From: an uncultured Methylococcaceae bacterium
GTDB taxonomy: Bacteria > Pseudomonadota > Gammaproteobacteria > Methylococcales > Methylomonadaceae
Assembly: GCA_903917345.1 (NCBI GenBank)
Contig: CAIXAE010000019.1
Location: 1 to 36,470, forward strand
Direction of reading: 5' to 3'
DNA length: 36,470 nucleotides
Shown: one piece after another, positions 26,093 to 35,459 of the stretch
How the letters are laid out: each line of letters begins with the position of its first letter
How positions within the stretch are numbered: position 1 is the stretch's first letter
Program-made: the position numbers and the translations under genes
The notes under the pieces: generated by a model
Databases searched by the model: none
Told to the model about the DNA's origin: nothing
Seen by the model: the letters and a program-made list of their open reading frames with translations, nothing else

Positions 26093-27043
26093 ATGACAGA
26101 CGCTAATAAAATTTATGTGGCAGGGCATCGCGGTATGGTGGGGTCCGCTATCGTAAGGGCCCTTAACAGCCAAGGGTATAACAATACAGTCGTACGCACT
26201 CATGCGGAGCTCGACTTAACTGACCAGCGGGCAGTTAGGCATTTTTTTGAAACAGAAAAGCCAGATCAGGTTTATTTAGCCGCAGCAAAAGTAGGCGGCA
26301 TCCATGCCAATAATACTTACCCTGCTGAGTTTATCTATCAAAACTTAATGGTGCAGGCTAACGTGATTGATGCGGCATTTCGCAATGGCGTGCAAAAACT
26401 ATTGTTCTTAGGTTCCAGTTGTATCTATCCTCGCTTAGCGGCTCAACCTATGAGTGAAGATGCTTTATTAACAGGCACCTTAGAACCCACTAATGAACCT
26501 TATGCCATTGCTAAAATTGCCGGCATTAAGCTTTGTGAAAGCTATAACCGTCAATATGCTGTGGATTACCGCAGCATCATGCCCACTAACTTATATGGCC
26601 CGGGTGATAACTATCATCCAGAAAATAGTCATGTAATACCCGCATTAATTAGGCGCTTTCATGAGGCTAAAGTGACTAACGCGCCGAGTGTGACTATCTG
26701 GGGTAGTGGTACACCGCGTCGAGAGTTTTTATATGTTGACGACATGGCCTCCGCCAGCTTACACCTTATGCAACTACCCAAAGCTGAGTACGAACAACAC
26801 ACGCAACCTATGCAAAGCCACATTAACGTGGGCAGTGGCTCAGACGTTACTATTGCCGAACTGGCACAAGCGGTATCACAAACGGTCGGCTATACAGGCC
26901 AAATAGAATTTGACGCGACTAAGCCCGATGGCGCTCCACGCAAATGGATGGATAGTTCTCGCCTGTGTGCCTTAGGCTGGCAAGCCAAGGTCAATTTAAT
27001 GGCCGGTTTAGCGTTAGCGTATCAAGATTTTTTAACCCAATAA
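26093..27043 (+). CDS. fcl: GDP-L-fucose synthase
   Basis: The 316-aa SDR converts GDP-4-keto-6-deoxy-D-mannose to GDP-L-fucose by epimerisation and NADPH reduction. Seen: [14 protein letters not shown] nucleotide-binding loop, [23 protein letters not shown] with the catalytic Ser and Cys, [10 protein letters not shown] (YxxxK), and [21 protein letters not shown]. It opens the polysaccharide locus and lies 7 bases before gmd, which makes its substrate. Confidence 0.94.
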   Translation: MTDANKIYVAGHRGMVGSAIVRALNSQGYNNTVVRTHAELDLTDQRAVRHFFETEKPDQVYLAAAKVGGIHANNTYPAEFIYQNLMVQANVIDAAFRNGVQKLLFLGSSCIYPRLAAQPMSEDALLTGTLEPTNEPYAIAKIAGIKLCESYNRQYAVDYRSIMPTNLYGPGDNYHPENSHVIPALIRRFHEAKVTNAPSVTIWGSGTPRREFLYVDDMASASLHLMQLPKAEYEQHTQPMQSHINVGSGSDVTIAELAQAVSQTVGYTGQIEFDATKPDGAPRKWMDSSRLCALGWQAKVNLMAGLALAYQDFLTQ

Positions 27044-27050
27044 TAGACCT

Positions 27051-28136
27051 ATGACACAAAAAGTAGCGCTTATTACCGGTATTACCGGTCAAGATGGATC
27101 CTATCTCGCCGAGTTCTTGTTAGAAAAAGGCTACATCGTACACGGAATTAAACGCCGCGCCAGTTCGTTTAATACCCAACGGGTTGATCATATATACCAA
27201 GATCCGCATGTAGATAATGCTAACTTTAAGCTCCACTACGGTGACCTATCAGACACCAGTAACTTGGTGCGCATCATACAAGAAACGCAGCCGGATGAAA
27301 TATACAATCTAGGCGCACAAAGCCATGTGGCTGTGAGTTTTGAGAGTCCAGAATACACAGCCGATGTCGATGGCATGGGTACTCTGCGTATTTTGGAAGC
27401 GATTAAAATTTTAGGTTTAGAAAAGAAAACACGTTTTTACCAAGCCAGTACCTCCGAGCTCTATGGATTGGTACAAGAGACCCCTCAAAAAGAGACCACG
27501 CCCTTTTATCCCCGTAGCCCTTATGCCGCGGCCAAACTGTATGCCTACTGGATAACGGTAAACTATCGTGAGGCTTATGATATGTATGCCTGCAACGGCA
27601 TCCTGTTTAACCATGAAAGCCCACGCAGAGGGGAAACCTTCGTAACGCGTAAAATTACGCGCGGCCTAGCTAATATCAGCCAAGGCTTAGAAGATTGCTT
27701 ATACATGGGTAATATTGATGCCTTGCGTGACTGGGGTCATGCCAAAGACTACGTGCGTATGCAATGGATGATGTTGCAACAAGAAAAAGCCGAAGATTTT
27801 GTGATCGCTACAGGTGTGCAATACAGCGTACGTCAATTTATTGAATGGACCGCAGAAGCATTGGATATGCCATTACGTTGGGAAGGTGAGGGTGTTAACG
27901 AAGTGGGTTATTGGAATGATCAGCCTATCGTTAAAATTGATCCCCGTTACTTTCGACCCACAGAAGTGGAAACTTTGTTGGGTGATCCTACCAAAGCCAA
28001 AGAAAAATTGGGTTGGGTACCTGAGATTACTGCTCAAGAAATGTGCGCAGAAATGGTGGCATACGACTTAGCGCAGGCTAAGCAGCATGCGCTACTTAAG
28101 CAACATGGTTACACTGTCTCTGTGAGTGTAGAGTAA
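27051..28136 (+). CDS. gmd: GDP-mannose 4,6-dehydratase
   Basis: The 361-aa SDR makes GDP-4-keto-6-deoxy-mannose. Seen: [31 protein letters not shown], the catalytic TSELYG and [12 protein letters not shown] (YxxxK), [19 protein letters not shown], and [14 protein letters not shown]. Length is typical. With fcl it gives GDP-L-fucose. A shorter paralogue lies at 33393-34364. The next gene is on the opposite strand, converging 10 bases after the gmd stop. Confidence 0.95.
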   Translation: MTQKVALITGITGQDGSYLAEFLLEKGYIVHGIKRRASSFNTQRVDHIYQDPHVDNANFKLHYGDLSDTSNLVRIIQETQPDEIYNLGAQSHVAVSFESPEYTADVDGMGTLRILEAIKILGLEKKTRFYQASTSELYGLVQETPQKETTPFYPRSPYAAAKLYAYWITVNYREAYDMYACNGILFNHESPRRGETFVTRKITRGLANISQGLEDCLYMGNIDALRDWGHAKDYVRMQWMMLQQEKAEDFVIATGVQYSVRQFIEWTAEALDMPLRWEGEGVNEVGYWNDQPIVKIDPRYFRPTEVETLLGDPTKAKEKLGWVPEITAQEMCAEMVAYDLAQAKQHALLKQHGYTVSVSVE

Positions 28137-28146
28137 ATAAAACATA

Positions 28147-29121
28147 TCAATTAGTTTCTTTATAAGATTCAGCTGTTTTAAGCAGGACATCGTCTATGTT
28201 AATAGGGGGGGTCCAATTTAACAGCTGTTGTGTTTTGGAAATATCTACTTGTAAAGAGTCGCATAATCTTTGCGCAAAAGCGGCTTTTCCTAGTAGCTTT
28301 GCCGTCCATTGTAACATCGCGCTAGGTATAGGTATTAAAAGTGCTTTTTTACCTAAAGCCTCTGCCACCCGTCTTAATAAATCAGGTGTTGAAATATCAA
28401 AACCATCAGAGATCAAAAAGGTTTCATTAGCAGCAGCAGGGTGGTTTATACAGCAAATGACTAAATCGATCAGGTTGTCTAACGCCACAAGGCTACGTTT
28501 ATTATGAATAGAACCTAACGGTAAGGGTAGGCCTTTACTTAGAATACCCATCATGTTTCTAAAATTAGCTTTAACACCGGGTCCATAAATGAGCGGTGGG
28601 CGAATAATGACCACTTCTAAGCTCGTGTCTTTAGTTAACTGCTGTAAGGCTATTTCTGCTTCATATTTAGAGACACCATAAGGATCAGCAGGCGCAGGTA
28701 AGTCTTCTGGCGTGTAGGGATGGCCTACCGTTGTACTTTCACCATTTACTTTAACCGAGCTCATAAAAATAAAGCGTTTTACCCCCGCCTTAACGGCGGT
28801 TTGCGCCAAATGTAAAGTGCCCTTAACATTCACTTCACGGTAGGCCGTTAAAGCATCCGTTGCCGTCTCATTCATAACATGGACACGTGCAGCGAGATGA
28901 ACAACAGCATCAACGCCTATTAAAGCGTTTGTCCAATCAGTAGAAGCATTAATTTCGCCAACTGCTATTTGATGAGCAGATGACGTTTTATCGATCTTGC
29001 GGACGGCCTCATGAACGATATAACCTTGATTGCCTAAAGTCTTACAAAGCGCTTTACCCACAAAGCCGTTCGCGCCAGTGATGAGTATAGTTTTAGCTAA
29101 TGAGCTATGTGCGTTAGGCAA
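28147..29121 (-). CDS. NAD-dependent sugar epimerase/dehydratase (WbpV-like)
   Basis: The 324-aa extended SDR has ITGANGFVGKALCKTL, VVHLAARVHVM, FIFMSSVKVNGESTT and DPYGVSKYEAE (YxxxK), then RPPLIYGPGVKANF. The SSVKVNGE and DPYGVSKYEAE signatures resemble WbpV and related enzymes that reduce 4-keto sugars (UDP-QuiNAc type) in O-antigen loci; the substrate is not shown. It runs against the surrounding genes. Its first ~54 codons are duplicated at 29835-29995 beyond vapBC. Confidence 0.8.
   Translation of the reverse strand: MPNAHSSLAKTILITGANGFVGKALCKTLGNQGYIVHEAVRKIDKTSSAHQIAVGEINASTDWTNALIGVDAVVHLAARVHVMNETATDALTAYREVNVKGTLHLAQTAVKAGVKRFIFMSSVKVNGESTTVGHPYTPEDLPAPADPYGVSKYEAEIALQQLTKDTSLEVVIIRPPLIYGPGVKANFRNMMGILSKGLPLPLGSIHNKRSLVALDNLIDLVICCINHPAAANETFLISDGFDISTPDLLRRVAEALGKKALLIPIPSAMLQWTAKLLGKAAFAQRLCDSLQVDISKTQQLLNWTPPINIDDVLLKTAESYKETN
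28946..29107. repeat. Direct repeat copy A: 5' part of the epimerase gene
   Basis: This ~162 bp segment lies inside the 5' end of the epimerase gene and matches 29835-29995 with one small gap. A 67-base run (29030-29096) is identical to 29918-29984, while the half farther from the start codon has diverged. The two copies are in the same orientation and bracket vapBC. Confidence 0.85.
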
Positions 29122-29268
29122 ATGGTTTTCTCTGAGTGAGTTTGAATAATAAATTTGGGGTTATTATAGCCTGAGAGTTGGTGATTGATTAATTGTTTGG
29201 GATTAAATAAATAATCTGCGTAGAATGCGCATCAAATGATGCTGTTTTTGATGTTTTATGGAGGGGTT

Positions 29269-29466
29269 ATGCGTACAACAATTAATTTAGATGACGACTT
29301 GCTGGCGCAAGCGCAGCGATTGAGTGGGCTAACGGAGCGGACTCAGTTAGTTCGAGAAGCTTTACTTGCATTAGTGCAACGTGAAAGTGCCAAGAGATTA
29401 GCGCAATTGGGTGGTACTCAAGTAGACTTGCAATCTATACCTAGGCGTCAGGACGCAACTGAATGA
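29269..29466 (+). CDS. vapB: VapB-type antitoxin
   Basis: The 65-aa protein starts at ATG 29269, directly after GGAGGGG. MRTTINLDDDLLAQAQRLSG and TQLVREALLALVQRE form the ribbon-helix-helix DNA-binding domain of the VapB type with the arginine-threonine strand motif. The C-terminal tail (VDLQSIPRRQ) should bind the toxin. It overlaps vapC by ATGA, the usual coupling in such pairs. Upstream in-frame ATGs at 29236 and 29251 lack a ribosome site. Confidence 0.9.
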   Translation: MRTTINLDDDLLAQAQRLSGLTERTQLVREALLALVQRESAKRLAQLGGTQVDLQSIPRRQDATE

Positions 29467-29834
29467 TATTAATTGATACCTCGGTTTGGATAGATCATTT
29501 ACGCCAAAGAGATGATCATTTGGTGATCACATTATTGGCAGGGCATGTTTTAATTCATCCTTGGGTCATTGGAGAAATAGCGTGTAGCTCAATCAAAGAC
29601 CGAGAACAAGTCTTAGATTTATTGCGCTCTTTACCACTTTGTTCGGTTGCACTTGAGGATGAAGTATTGCTTTTTATAGAGCAAAATAAATTGATGGCGC
29701 GCGGGATTGGTTATGTAGATGTGCATTTGTTGGCGTCTACTAAGTTATCAGGTGCAACACTTTGGACGCGTGATAAACGTCTTCTAATCATTGCTAAAGA
29801 AATGAACATCGCTTATCCTGAAATTTTACATTGA
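29463..29834 (+). CDS. vapC: VapC-type PIN-domain toxin
   Basis: The 123-aa PIN-domain ribonuclease has the expected acidic residues: Asp5 in MILIDTSVWIDHL, Glu38 in VIGEIACSS, Asp86 in GYVDVHLLAS and Asp104 in LWTRDKRL. VapC toxins cut tRNA or rRNA; the target is not readable from sequence. All motifs are intact, so it is probably active and held by VapB. Its stop codon abuts the copied fragment of the epimerase gene. Confidence 0.92.
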   Translation: MILIDTSVWIDHLRQRDDHLVITLLAGHVLIHPWVIGEIACSSIKDREQVLDLLRSLPLCSVALEDEVLLFIEQNKLMARGIGYVDVHLLASTKLSGATLWTRDKRLLIIAKEMNIAYPEILH

Positions 29835-29995
29835 GCATTATTTCGCCAACTGCTATTTGTTGAGCAGATTACGCCTTATCGATATTTCGTGCGGATTCAT
29901 GAACGATATAAGCTTGCTTGCCTAAAGTCTTACAAAGCGCTTTACCCACAAAGCCGTTCGCGCCAGTGATGAGTATAGTTTTAGTTAATGAGCTA
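29835..29995 (-). pseudogene. Fragment of the epimerase gene 5' end (repeat copy B)
   Basis: Read on the minus strand, this encodes a version of the epimerase N-terminus (TKTILITGANGFVG, KALCKTLGKQAYIVHES). It lacks the start codon and ends in an in-frame stop after about NIDKA. It is a duplicate of 28946-29107. It starts exactly after the vapC stop. It is most likely a scar of the event that put vapBC beside the epimerase gene. The rest up to 30099 contains nothing I can assign. Confidence 0.85.
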
Positions 29996-30099
29996 AATCG
30001 AATATCGACTTTATGTAAATTTTAGAGTTTAAAGCTTAAGTTGAATACAATACCCACCAATCAATGGCATTAGGTTAAGAATAAATTAATTCGCAATAA

Positions 30100-31449
30100 A
30101 TGGATTCTCATAATCGATCTGAAGATCGGCATAAAAAAATCATCAAGACAGCTTGGACAGGTCTCATTACGAGGGCAATATCCATTGCTGTTTCTTTTTT
30201 GATGGTACCGTTAGCCATAAATTATTTGGGTAAAGAGCAATACGGGTTATGGATTGCTGTTTCTTCTTTGGTTGCGATGTTTGGCTTTATGGATGGTGGA
30301 GTTGGTAATGCTGTTATAAATTTAGTTGCCCATTCTAAGGGAGAGAAAAACGATGATTTAGCAAAAATTGTTTCTACCTCTTTTTTTAGCTTAATGGGGT
30401 TGGCAATATTGAGTTGCTTGTTATTTTTAGCCATATTCCCCTTTGTTTCCTGGGGATGGTTACTGGGCGTTCAAGAATTAAAATTAAGTCAAGAATTAAA
30501 TTTAGTTGTTATTATCGTTGGCCTGTTTTTCTTTCTGAATATGTTTGTAACACTAATTGGAAAAATTCAACGAGGATTACAAGAAGGTAATTTAGATAAC
30601 TTCTGGGCTTGTATAGGGACGTTGTTATCTTTGATTTTTGTTTATTTCGCTATTCAAAAAGATACTGGACTCATCGGATTTGTTGCTGCTTTTCTGGGTG
30701 GTTCAATGTTTGCGTATCTATTAAGTAATATTCATTACTTGTTTTTTATTAGAAAAGATTTGATGCCAAGGATCGGATTGATAGATGGGAAAATTGCAAA
30801 AAACCTTTTTAAGGTAGGGGGAATGTTTTTTGTTTTACAAATAGCTGCAACTATTCAAGGTCAGGCAGATAATGTAATCATAGCTAATATGTTAGGCGCT
30901 GGAGAAGTATCTGTATATGCTATTTGTATGAAATTATTTTTAATGGTACCAATGGTTTTAGGTTTGTTATTAACGCCATTATGGCCGGCTTATAGAGAGG
31001 CTTTCACAAGTGGTGATACCCAATGGGTAAAACGTATTTTTTTGAAATCAATTCGATGGTCTTTATTTGTCAGCATTCCTTCTGCAATTATACTTTTCTT
31101 GATTGGTGCAAAATTTATTGAAATATGGGTTGGACAAGATTCGGTGCCCTCTAGTAATTTACTAATGGGTTGTTCTATTTGGTTAATATTTATGTGTTTA
31201 GGAAACGCCTTAGCGGTGTTTCTTAATGGATTACAACTTGTAAGGATCCAAATAATTGTTGCTACTACATCTGGGTTCATGAATATTATGTTGTCAGTAT
31301 GGCTAATTCCAATGATGGGTGTTTCTGGAGCAGTTTTTGGTTCTGTGATCTCATATTTTATTTTCACGCTAATACCATATTTTATTTTCATTAGAAAAAT
31401 GATGGCCAATAATGATTTTTCATTAAAAGTCCAAATCATTCAACAATAA
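30100..31449 (+). CDS. Wzx-type polysaccharide flippase
   Basis: The 449-aa protein is almost entirely hydrophobic helices (about 12), with a conserved opening (TGLITRAISIAVSFLMVPLAINYLG) and LWIAVSSLVAMFGFMDGGVGNAV, typical of the MATE-like Wzx/RfbX superfamily that flips undecaprenyl-linked repeat units across the inner membrane. No ribosome site is obvious before ATG 30100. From here the locus becomes clearly more AT-rich than the core genes, consistent with horizontally variable surface loci. Confidence 0.88.
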   Translation: MDSHNRSEDRHKKIIKTAWTGLITRAISIAVSFLMVPLAINYLGKEQYGLWIAVSSLVAMFGFMDGGVGNAVINLVAHSKGEKNDDLAKIVSTSFFSLMGLAILSCLLFLAIFPFVSWGWLLGVQELKLSQELNLVVIIVGLFFFLNMFVTLIGKIQRGLQEGNLDNFWACIGTLLSLIFVYFAIQKDTGLIGFVAAFLGGSMFAYLLSNIHYLFFIRKDLMPRIGLIDGKIAKNLFKVGGMFFVLQIAATIQGQADNVIIANMLGAGEVSVYAICMKLFLMVPMVLGLLLTPLWPAYREAFTSGDTQWVKRIFLKSIRWSLFVSIPSAIILFLIGAKFIEIWVGQDSVPSSNLLMGCSIWLIFMCLGNALAVFLNGLQLVRIQIIVATTSGFMNIMLSVWLIPMMGVSGAVFGSVISYFIFTLIPYFIFIRKMMANNDFSLKVQIIQQ

Positions 31450-31475
31450 ATTAAACGTGTCAGGTTAATAGAAAA

Positions 31476-32306
31476 GTGGCTAATAATAAAAATGATAAAG
31501 ATTCTAAATGCCCAATATGCTCAGGTTTCATGACGGATTGCTTTACACATACTGTCTTAGATAAATATCAGGCTCAATATGAACTGTGTAATGGATGTGG
31601 GTATTTAAAAGCTCATGACCCATTTTGGTTAGAAGAGGCTTATACAACTGCTATCGCAAATGCTGATACAGGCTTAGTAGCTCGAAATGTTGCAATTGCA
31701 AATAAACTAGCTGGTGTGTTGTATTGGGTATTAAAGGAAACGGGACAAAATCGTTACATAGATGCGGCGGGTGGCTATGGAATGCTCACAAGGATGATGA
31801 GAGATTTTGGGTTTGATTTTTATTGGAATGATCCATATTGCTCGAATTTACTCGCGAAAGGTTTTGAATACAATGAAACTATTGGATCTTGTGCTGTAGT
31901 AACTGCAATGGAAGTATTGGAACATGTGATAGATCCAATCGCTTTTATTGAAAAAATATTTTCTTTTTCTAATGCCAATTCTCTAGTCTTTACGACCGAA
32001 CTATATTATGGGGAACCGCCAAAACCAGATGCGTGGTGGTATTATTCTTTCTCAACGGGTCAACATATTGGTTTTTTTCAGAGGCAGACTTTAGATCTGA
32101 TAGCTCAAAAACTAAATATGTACTTTGCTACTGCAAATGGTATTCATGTATTTTCAAAAACGCCTATCAATGAATATTTATTAGCTTTTGTAACAGGCCG
32201 AATAGGATCAAGAATTGCTTCAATTTGGGTGCGTAAAAAGATGAGTTCTAAAATGATGAGCGATCACCATTTGATGCTTCAGAAAATGGGTAAAAACGAG
32301 AAATAA
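31476..32306 (+). CDS. Zinc-ribbon class I SAM methyltransferase
   Basis: The 276-aa protein starts at GTG 31476. The N-terminus has CPIC (Cys12, Cys15) and CNGC (Cys38, Cys41), a zinc ribbon. It is followed by a Rossmann methyltransferase domain: YIDAAGGYGMLTRMMRD is the SAM loop, FDFYWNDPYC and VTAMEVLEHVIDP are typical. Related proteins occur in polysaccharide clusters and are thought to methylate sugars or cap chains; the acceptor here is unknown. Confidence 0.8.
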   Translation: MANNKNDKDSKCPICSGFMTDCFTHTVLDKYQAQYELCNGCGYLKAHDPFWLEEAYTTAIANADTGLVARNVAIANKLAGVLYWVLKETGQNRYIDAAGGYGMLTRMMRDFGFDFYWNDPYCSNLLAKGFEYNETIGSCAVVTAMEVLEHVIDPIAFIEKIFSFSNANSLVFTTELYYGEPPKPDAWWYYSFSTGQHIGFFQRQTLDLIAQKLNMYFATANGIHVFSKTPINEYLLAFVTGRIGSRIASIWVRKKMSSKMMSDHHLMLQKMGKNEK

Positions 32307-32310
32307 CTAA

Positions 32311-33396
32311 ATGAAAGTAACCTTCGATTCACAAATATTCACTCTACAAGAGTATGGTGGGATTTCTCGTTATATATGCAGTCTGGCTTGTCATTTAGAT
32401 GAAATAGAGGGCGTTGATGCGAATATCGTCGCACCTTTGTATATCAATGCTTATCTTAATAAACTTTCAAAAAAATTAGTGACGGGTATAAAAATATCCA
32501 GGGTAGCCAAAACAGGAATGATTGTTCATTTGTGTAGCTTATTTTTGGCGCGGAACCTAATAGCAAGGCATGCACCTCAAATCATACATGAAACTTATTT
32601 TTCACCTAAATTGATGGCTCCAAAGGGTATACCGACTATTTTGACTGTGTACGACATGATTGACGAATTGTTTGCTTCAAAAATAGTTAATAAATATTTG
32701 GATTGGAAGAGGATAGCAAGTCAAAGAGCGGATCATGTTATTTGTATTTCAGAGTGTACACGGAGAGATTTAATTAAGCTTTATGATTTACCTGAAGATA
32801 AAGTATCGGTGGTTTATCTGGGTTTTGATGCTTTAATTCCATCAGTAGCAAAGATTGAAAAAACAAAGCCGTATTTGTTTTATGTGGGGCACAGGGGAGG
32901 CTATAAGAATTTTGAAGGATTCTTAAGAGCTTATGCTCATTCGTCTTGGTTAAGTACGCAGTTTGATGTGCTTTGTTTCGGTGGTGGCGCTTTTTCTAAT
33001 GTTGAGAAAGCCTTATTTAAAGAGCTTAACGTGTCGGATGAACAGTTGCATCAAATGACAGGAAATGATGAACAGCTAGCCTGTTATTATCGCGACGCCG
33101 CTTTATTTATCTATCCTTCACTTTATGAAGGTTTCGGTATTCCCCCCTTAGAAGCCATGTCCTTAGGTTGCCCCGTTGCCTGTAGTAATACCAGTTCTAT
33201 TCCCGAAGTGGTAGGGGATGCTGCTGAGTATTTTGATCCAAACGATAGCCAATCAATTCGTGCCGCCATAGAGTTAGTTTTAACCTCAACAGAGCGACAA
33301 ACCGATTTAATTAATAAAGGCTATGAGCGTTGCACTCAATTTACTTGGGAACGTTGTGCTCAAGAAACCCTAGCTGTTTATAAGGCTTTATTATGA
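32311..33396 (+). CDS. GT4 family glycosyltransferase
   Basis: The 361-aa GT-B enzyme has a two-domain layout. The N-terminal part begins MKVTFDSQIFTLQEYGGISRY. The C-terminal sugar-nucleotide domain has LFYVGHRGGYKNFEGFL and FIYPSLYEGFGIPPLEAMS with the E-x7-E motif, then SSIPEVVGDAAEYFDP. It resembles mannosyl- or rhamnosyl-transferases of the WbpY/WbdA type, but specificity is not readable. It overlaps the next gene by ATGA. Confidence 0.9.
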   Translation: MKVTFDSQIFTLQEYGGISRYICSLACHLDEIEGVDANIVAPLYINAYLNKLSKKLVTGIKISRVAKTGMIVHLCSLFLARNLIARHAPQIIHETYFSPKLMAPKGIPTILTVYDMIDELFASKIVNKYLDWKRIASQRADHVICISECTRRDLIKLYDLPEDKVSVVYLGFDALIPSVAKIEKTKPYLFYVGHRGGYKNFEGFLRAYAHSSWLSTQFDVLCFGGGAFSNVEKALFKELNVSDEQLHQMTGNDEQLACYYRDAALFIYPSLYEGFGIPPLEAMSLGCPVACSNTSSIPEVVGDAAEYFDPNDSQSIRAAIELVLTSTERQTDLINKGYERCTQFTWERCAQETLAVYKALL

Positions 33397-34364
33397 AAAC
33401 AGCTTTAATCTGCGGCATTAGTGGACAAGATGGTGCTTATCTTGCCCAGTTATTGTTGCTTAAAGGTTATGAGGTATGGGGTACCTCCAGAGATGCTCAA
33501 GTTTCTGGCTTTAGTCATTTATCTAGCTTAGCTATTAAAGATAGAGTGAAACTTCTGTCTATGGCGCCTAATGATTTTCGTAGCGTGTTAACAACCTTAT
33601 CTCGAAGTCAACCTGATGAAATCTATTATCTAGCTGGTCAAAGTTCTGTCGGCTTATCTTTTGAACAACCCGCTGAAACTTTAGAGAGTATCACCTTGGG
33701 TACTTTGAATATGCTCGAAGCGATCCGTTTTTTAGATCGACCTATCAAATTTTATCATGCAGGTTCCAGTGAATGTTTTGGTGATGCCGGTGATAAAGCC
33801 GCCGATGAACATACGCCGTTTCATCCTCGTAGTCCTTATGCGGTAGCCAAATCCTCCGCACATTGGCTAGTCGCAAATTATAGAGAAGCTTATGGTTTAT
33901 ATGCTTGTAATGGCATTTTGTTTAACCATGAATCACCGCTTAGACCTGAGCGTTTTGTTACTCAGAAAATTATTTCAGCCGTATGTAGAATTGCGCTGGG
34001 GTCTAAAGAAAAACTGACTTTGGGTCGTCTGGATATTATTCGTGATTGGGGTTGGGCGCCCGATTACGTAGATGCCATGTGGCGTATGCTACAAAAAGAT
34101 AAAGCGGATGATTATATTATCGCTACGGGCGAGGCTAATTCATTACAAGATTTTGTTGAAGAAGCCTTCAATGTAGTTGGCTTAAACTGGACAAGTTATG
34201 TACTTTCCGACTCATCATTATATCGACCAACGGATTTGGCAAGAAGCCAAGGTTGTGCAGATAAAGCAAGCCGACAATTAGATTGGCAGGCCACTTATAA
34301 AATGCGAGATGTGGTACGAAAGATGATCGAGGCAAAACAACATAAAATAAAATTAAAACAATGA
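33393..34364 (+). CDS. Second Gmd-like GDP-mannose 4,6-dehydratase paralogue
   Basis: The 323-aa SDR closely follows Gmd: [65 protein letters not shown] and RDWGWAPDYVDAMW. Differences from the gene at 27051 are a shorter length, SSECFG in place of TSELYG (Thr to Ser at the catalytic place) and a missing RR in the NADP-binding region (TSRDAQ versus KRRASS). It may be a second dehydratase or a reductase-like partner that yields GDP-D-rhamnose or a related sugar. It is coupled at both ends by ATGA overlaps. Confidence 0.85.
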   Translation: MKTALICGISGQDGAYLAQLLLLKGYEVWGTSRDAQVSGFSHLSSLAIKDRVKLLSMAPNDFRSVLTTLSRSQPDEIYYLAGQSSVGLSFEQPAETLESITLGTLNMLEAIRFLDRPIKFYHAGSSECFGDAGDKAADEHTPFHPRSPYAVAKSSAHWLVANYREAYGLYACNGILFNHESPLRPERFVTQKIISAVCRIALGSKEKLTLGRLDIIRDWGWAPDYVDAMWRMLQKDKADDYIIATGEANSLQDFVEEAFNVVGLNWTSYVLSDSSLYRPTDLARSQGCADKASRQLDWQATYKMRDVVRKMIEAKQHKIKLKQ

Positions 34365-35209
34365 CGAATCAATCTCATCCATTTTTCACTATTATTATTG
34401 CCGTTTTTAACAATTCAAAAACCATACAGCAGTGTATTGATAGCGTTAGTCAGCAAACTTATACCAATAAACAGCTCATTATCATTGATGGGGGGTCAAC
34501 TGATGGAACAGTTGAGTTGTTGAAAGCTAATAATAATGCTATTAATTATTGGATTTCTGAGTCAGATAACGGTATTTATAATGCATGGAATAAAGCTTTA
34601 TTAAAAGCAGAGGGCGATTGGATCTGCTTCTTGGGTGCGGATGATTATTTATGGGATGCGCATGTTTTGGAAAACATGAATCAGGCATTAGAAAAGACAC
34701 CATCTGATATTAAGGTAGTTTATGGTCAAATAATGTTCCTTAGTGAAGCAGGTGAGTCTTTGTACTTATCAGGTAATTCTTGGGATAGCGCAAAGCAAAG
34801 TTTTACACAAGTACCAAGTATTCCTCATACGGCAACTATGCATAAACGTATTTTTTTTGAGCAACATGGAAAATTTGATGAAACCTTTCGTATTGCTGGG
34901 GATTACGAAATGTTATTACGTGAATTAAAGACTGGAAACGCACTTTTTATTCCTACTTTAATTTCAGCTGGCATGCGTCGGGCAGGATTGAGTAGTAATC
35001 CGAATAATAGTTTATTGTCGATGAAAGAAATGCGCCGAGCTCAAAAAATACATGGGTTACGATTTCCTGGATTCTTATGGATCAAAGCTTTACTAAGAGT
35101 TTATATAAGATTGTTACTTAGTAAAATATTTGGTGATAGTTCATCAAGAAAACTCATTGATTTTTTTAGACAGATAATGGGTTTGCCAGCTTATTGGACT
35201 AAAATTTAA
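34361..35209 (+). CDS. GT2 family glycosyltransferase
   Basis: The 282-aa GT-A enzyme shows FTIIIAVFNNSKTIQQCIDSV, IIIDGGSTDGT, SESDNGIYNAWNKAL and the DxD-type LGADDYLW. It resembles WcaA/WcaE-like transferases that add a sugar to a lipid-linked unit. It is translationally coupled to the Gmd-like gene. It is paralogous to the enzyme at 35460-36308. Confidence 0.9.
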   Translation: MTNQSHPFFTIIIAVFNNSKTIQQCIDSVSQQTYTNKQLIIIDGGSTDGTVELLKANNNAINYWISESDNGIYNAWNKALLKAEGDWICFLGADDYLWDAHVLENMNQALEKTPSDIKVVYGQIMFLSEAGESLYLSGNSWDSAKQSFTQVPSIPHTATMHKRIFFEQHGKFDETFRIAGDYEMLLRELKTGNALFIPTLISAGMRRAGLSSNPNNSLLSMKEMRRAQKIHGLRFPGFLWIKALLRVYIRLLLSKIFGDSSSRKLIDFFRQIMGLPAYWTKI

Positions 35210-35235
35210 CTAATTTAAATTAGATTCTATCTTTT

Positions 35236-35271
35236 AAGTTTTGATGGGGCTGTTTGATAACATCAAGACTT
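35236..35271 (+). terminator. Hairpin after the first GT2 gene
   Basis: AAGTTTTGATG (35236-35246) pairs with CATCAAGACTT (35261-35271) over 11 positions with one G-U pair and a 14-base loop; TTTTG follows. It plausibly ends the operon 31476-35209. The rest of the 250-base spacer up to 35459 has a CTCAC/GTGAG inverted repeat around 35341-35370 and a GACGGAGG sequence, but no gene. Confidence 0.45.
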
Positions 35272-35459
35272 TTGCACGAACCCAGTCAAATTTAGCTATA
35301 AATGAGATAATACGAACAACATAAATGACTCTCAAAGGTCTCACATTGTTTTTTGTTCACAAAAAGTGAGGGCTGACGGAGGTATTGTTGTATTATTTAA
35401 AGTATGAAGTTTTTGATAAAAAATTTAAATAAAGCAAGATTGAGATTGGACTTTTGATA

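Noticed and set aside
35341-35370. IS end or attachment site before the last GT2 gene
   Set aside because: The CTCAC/GTGAG inverted repeat is short and has no partner or transposase nearby.
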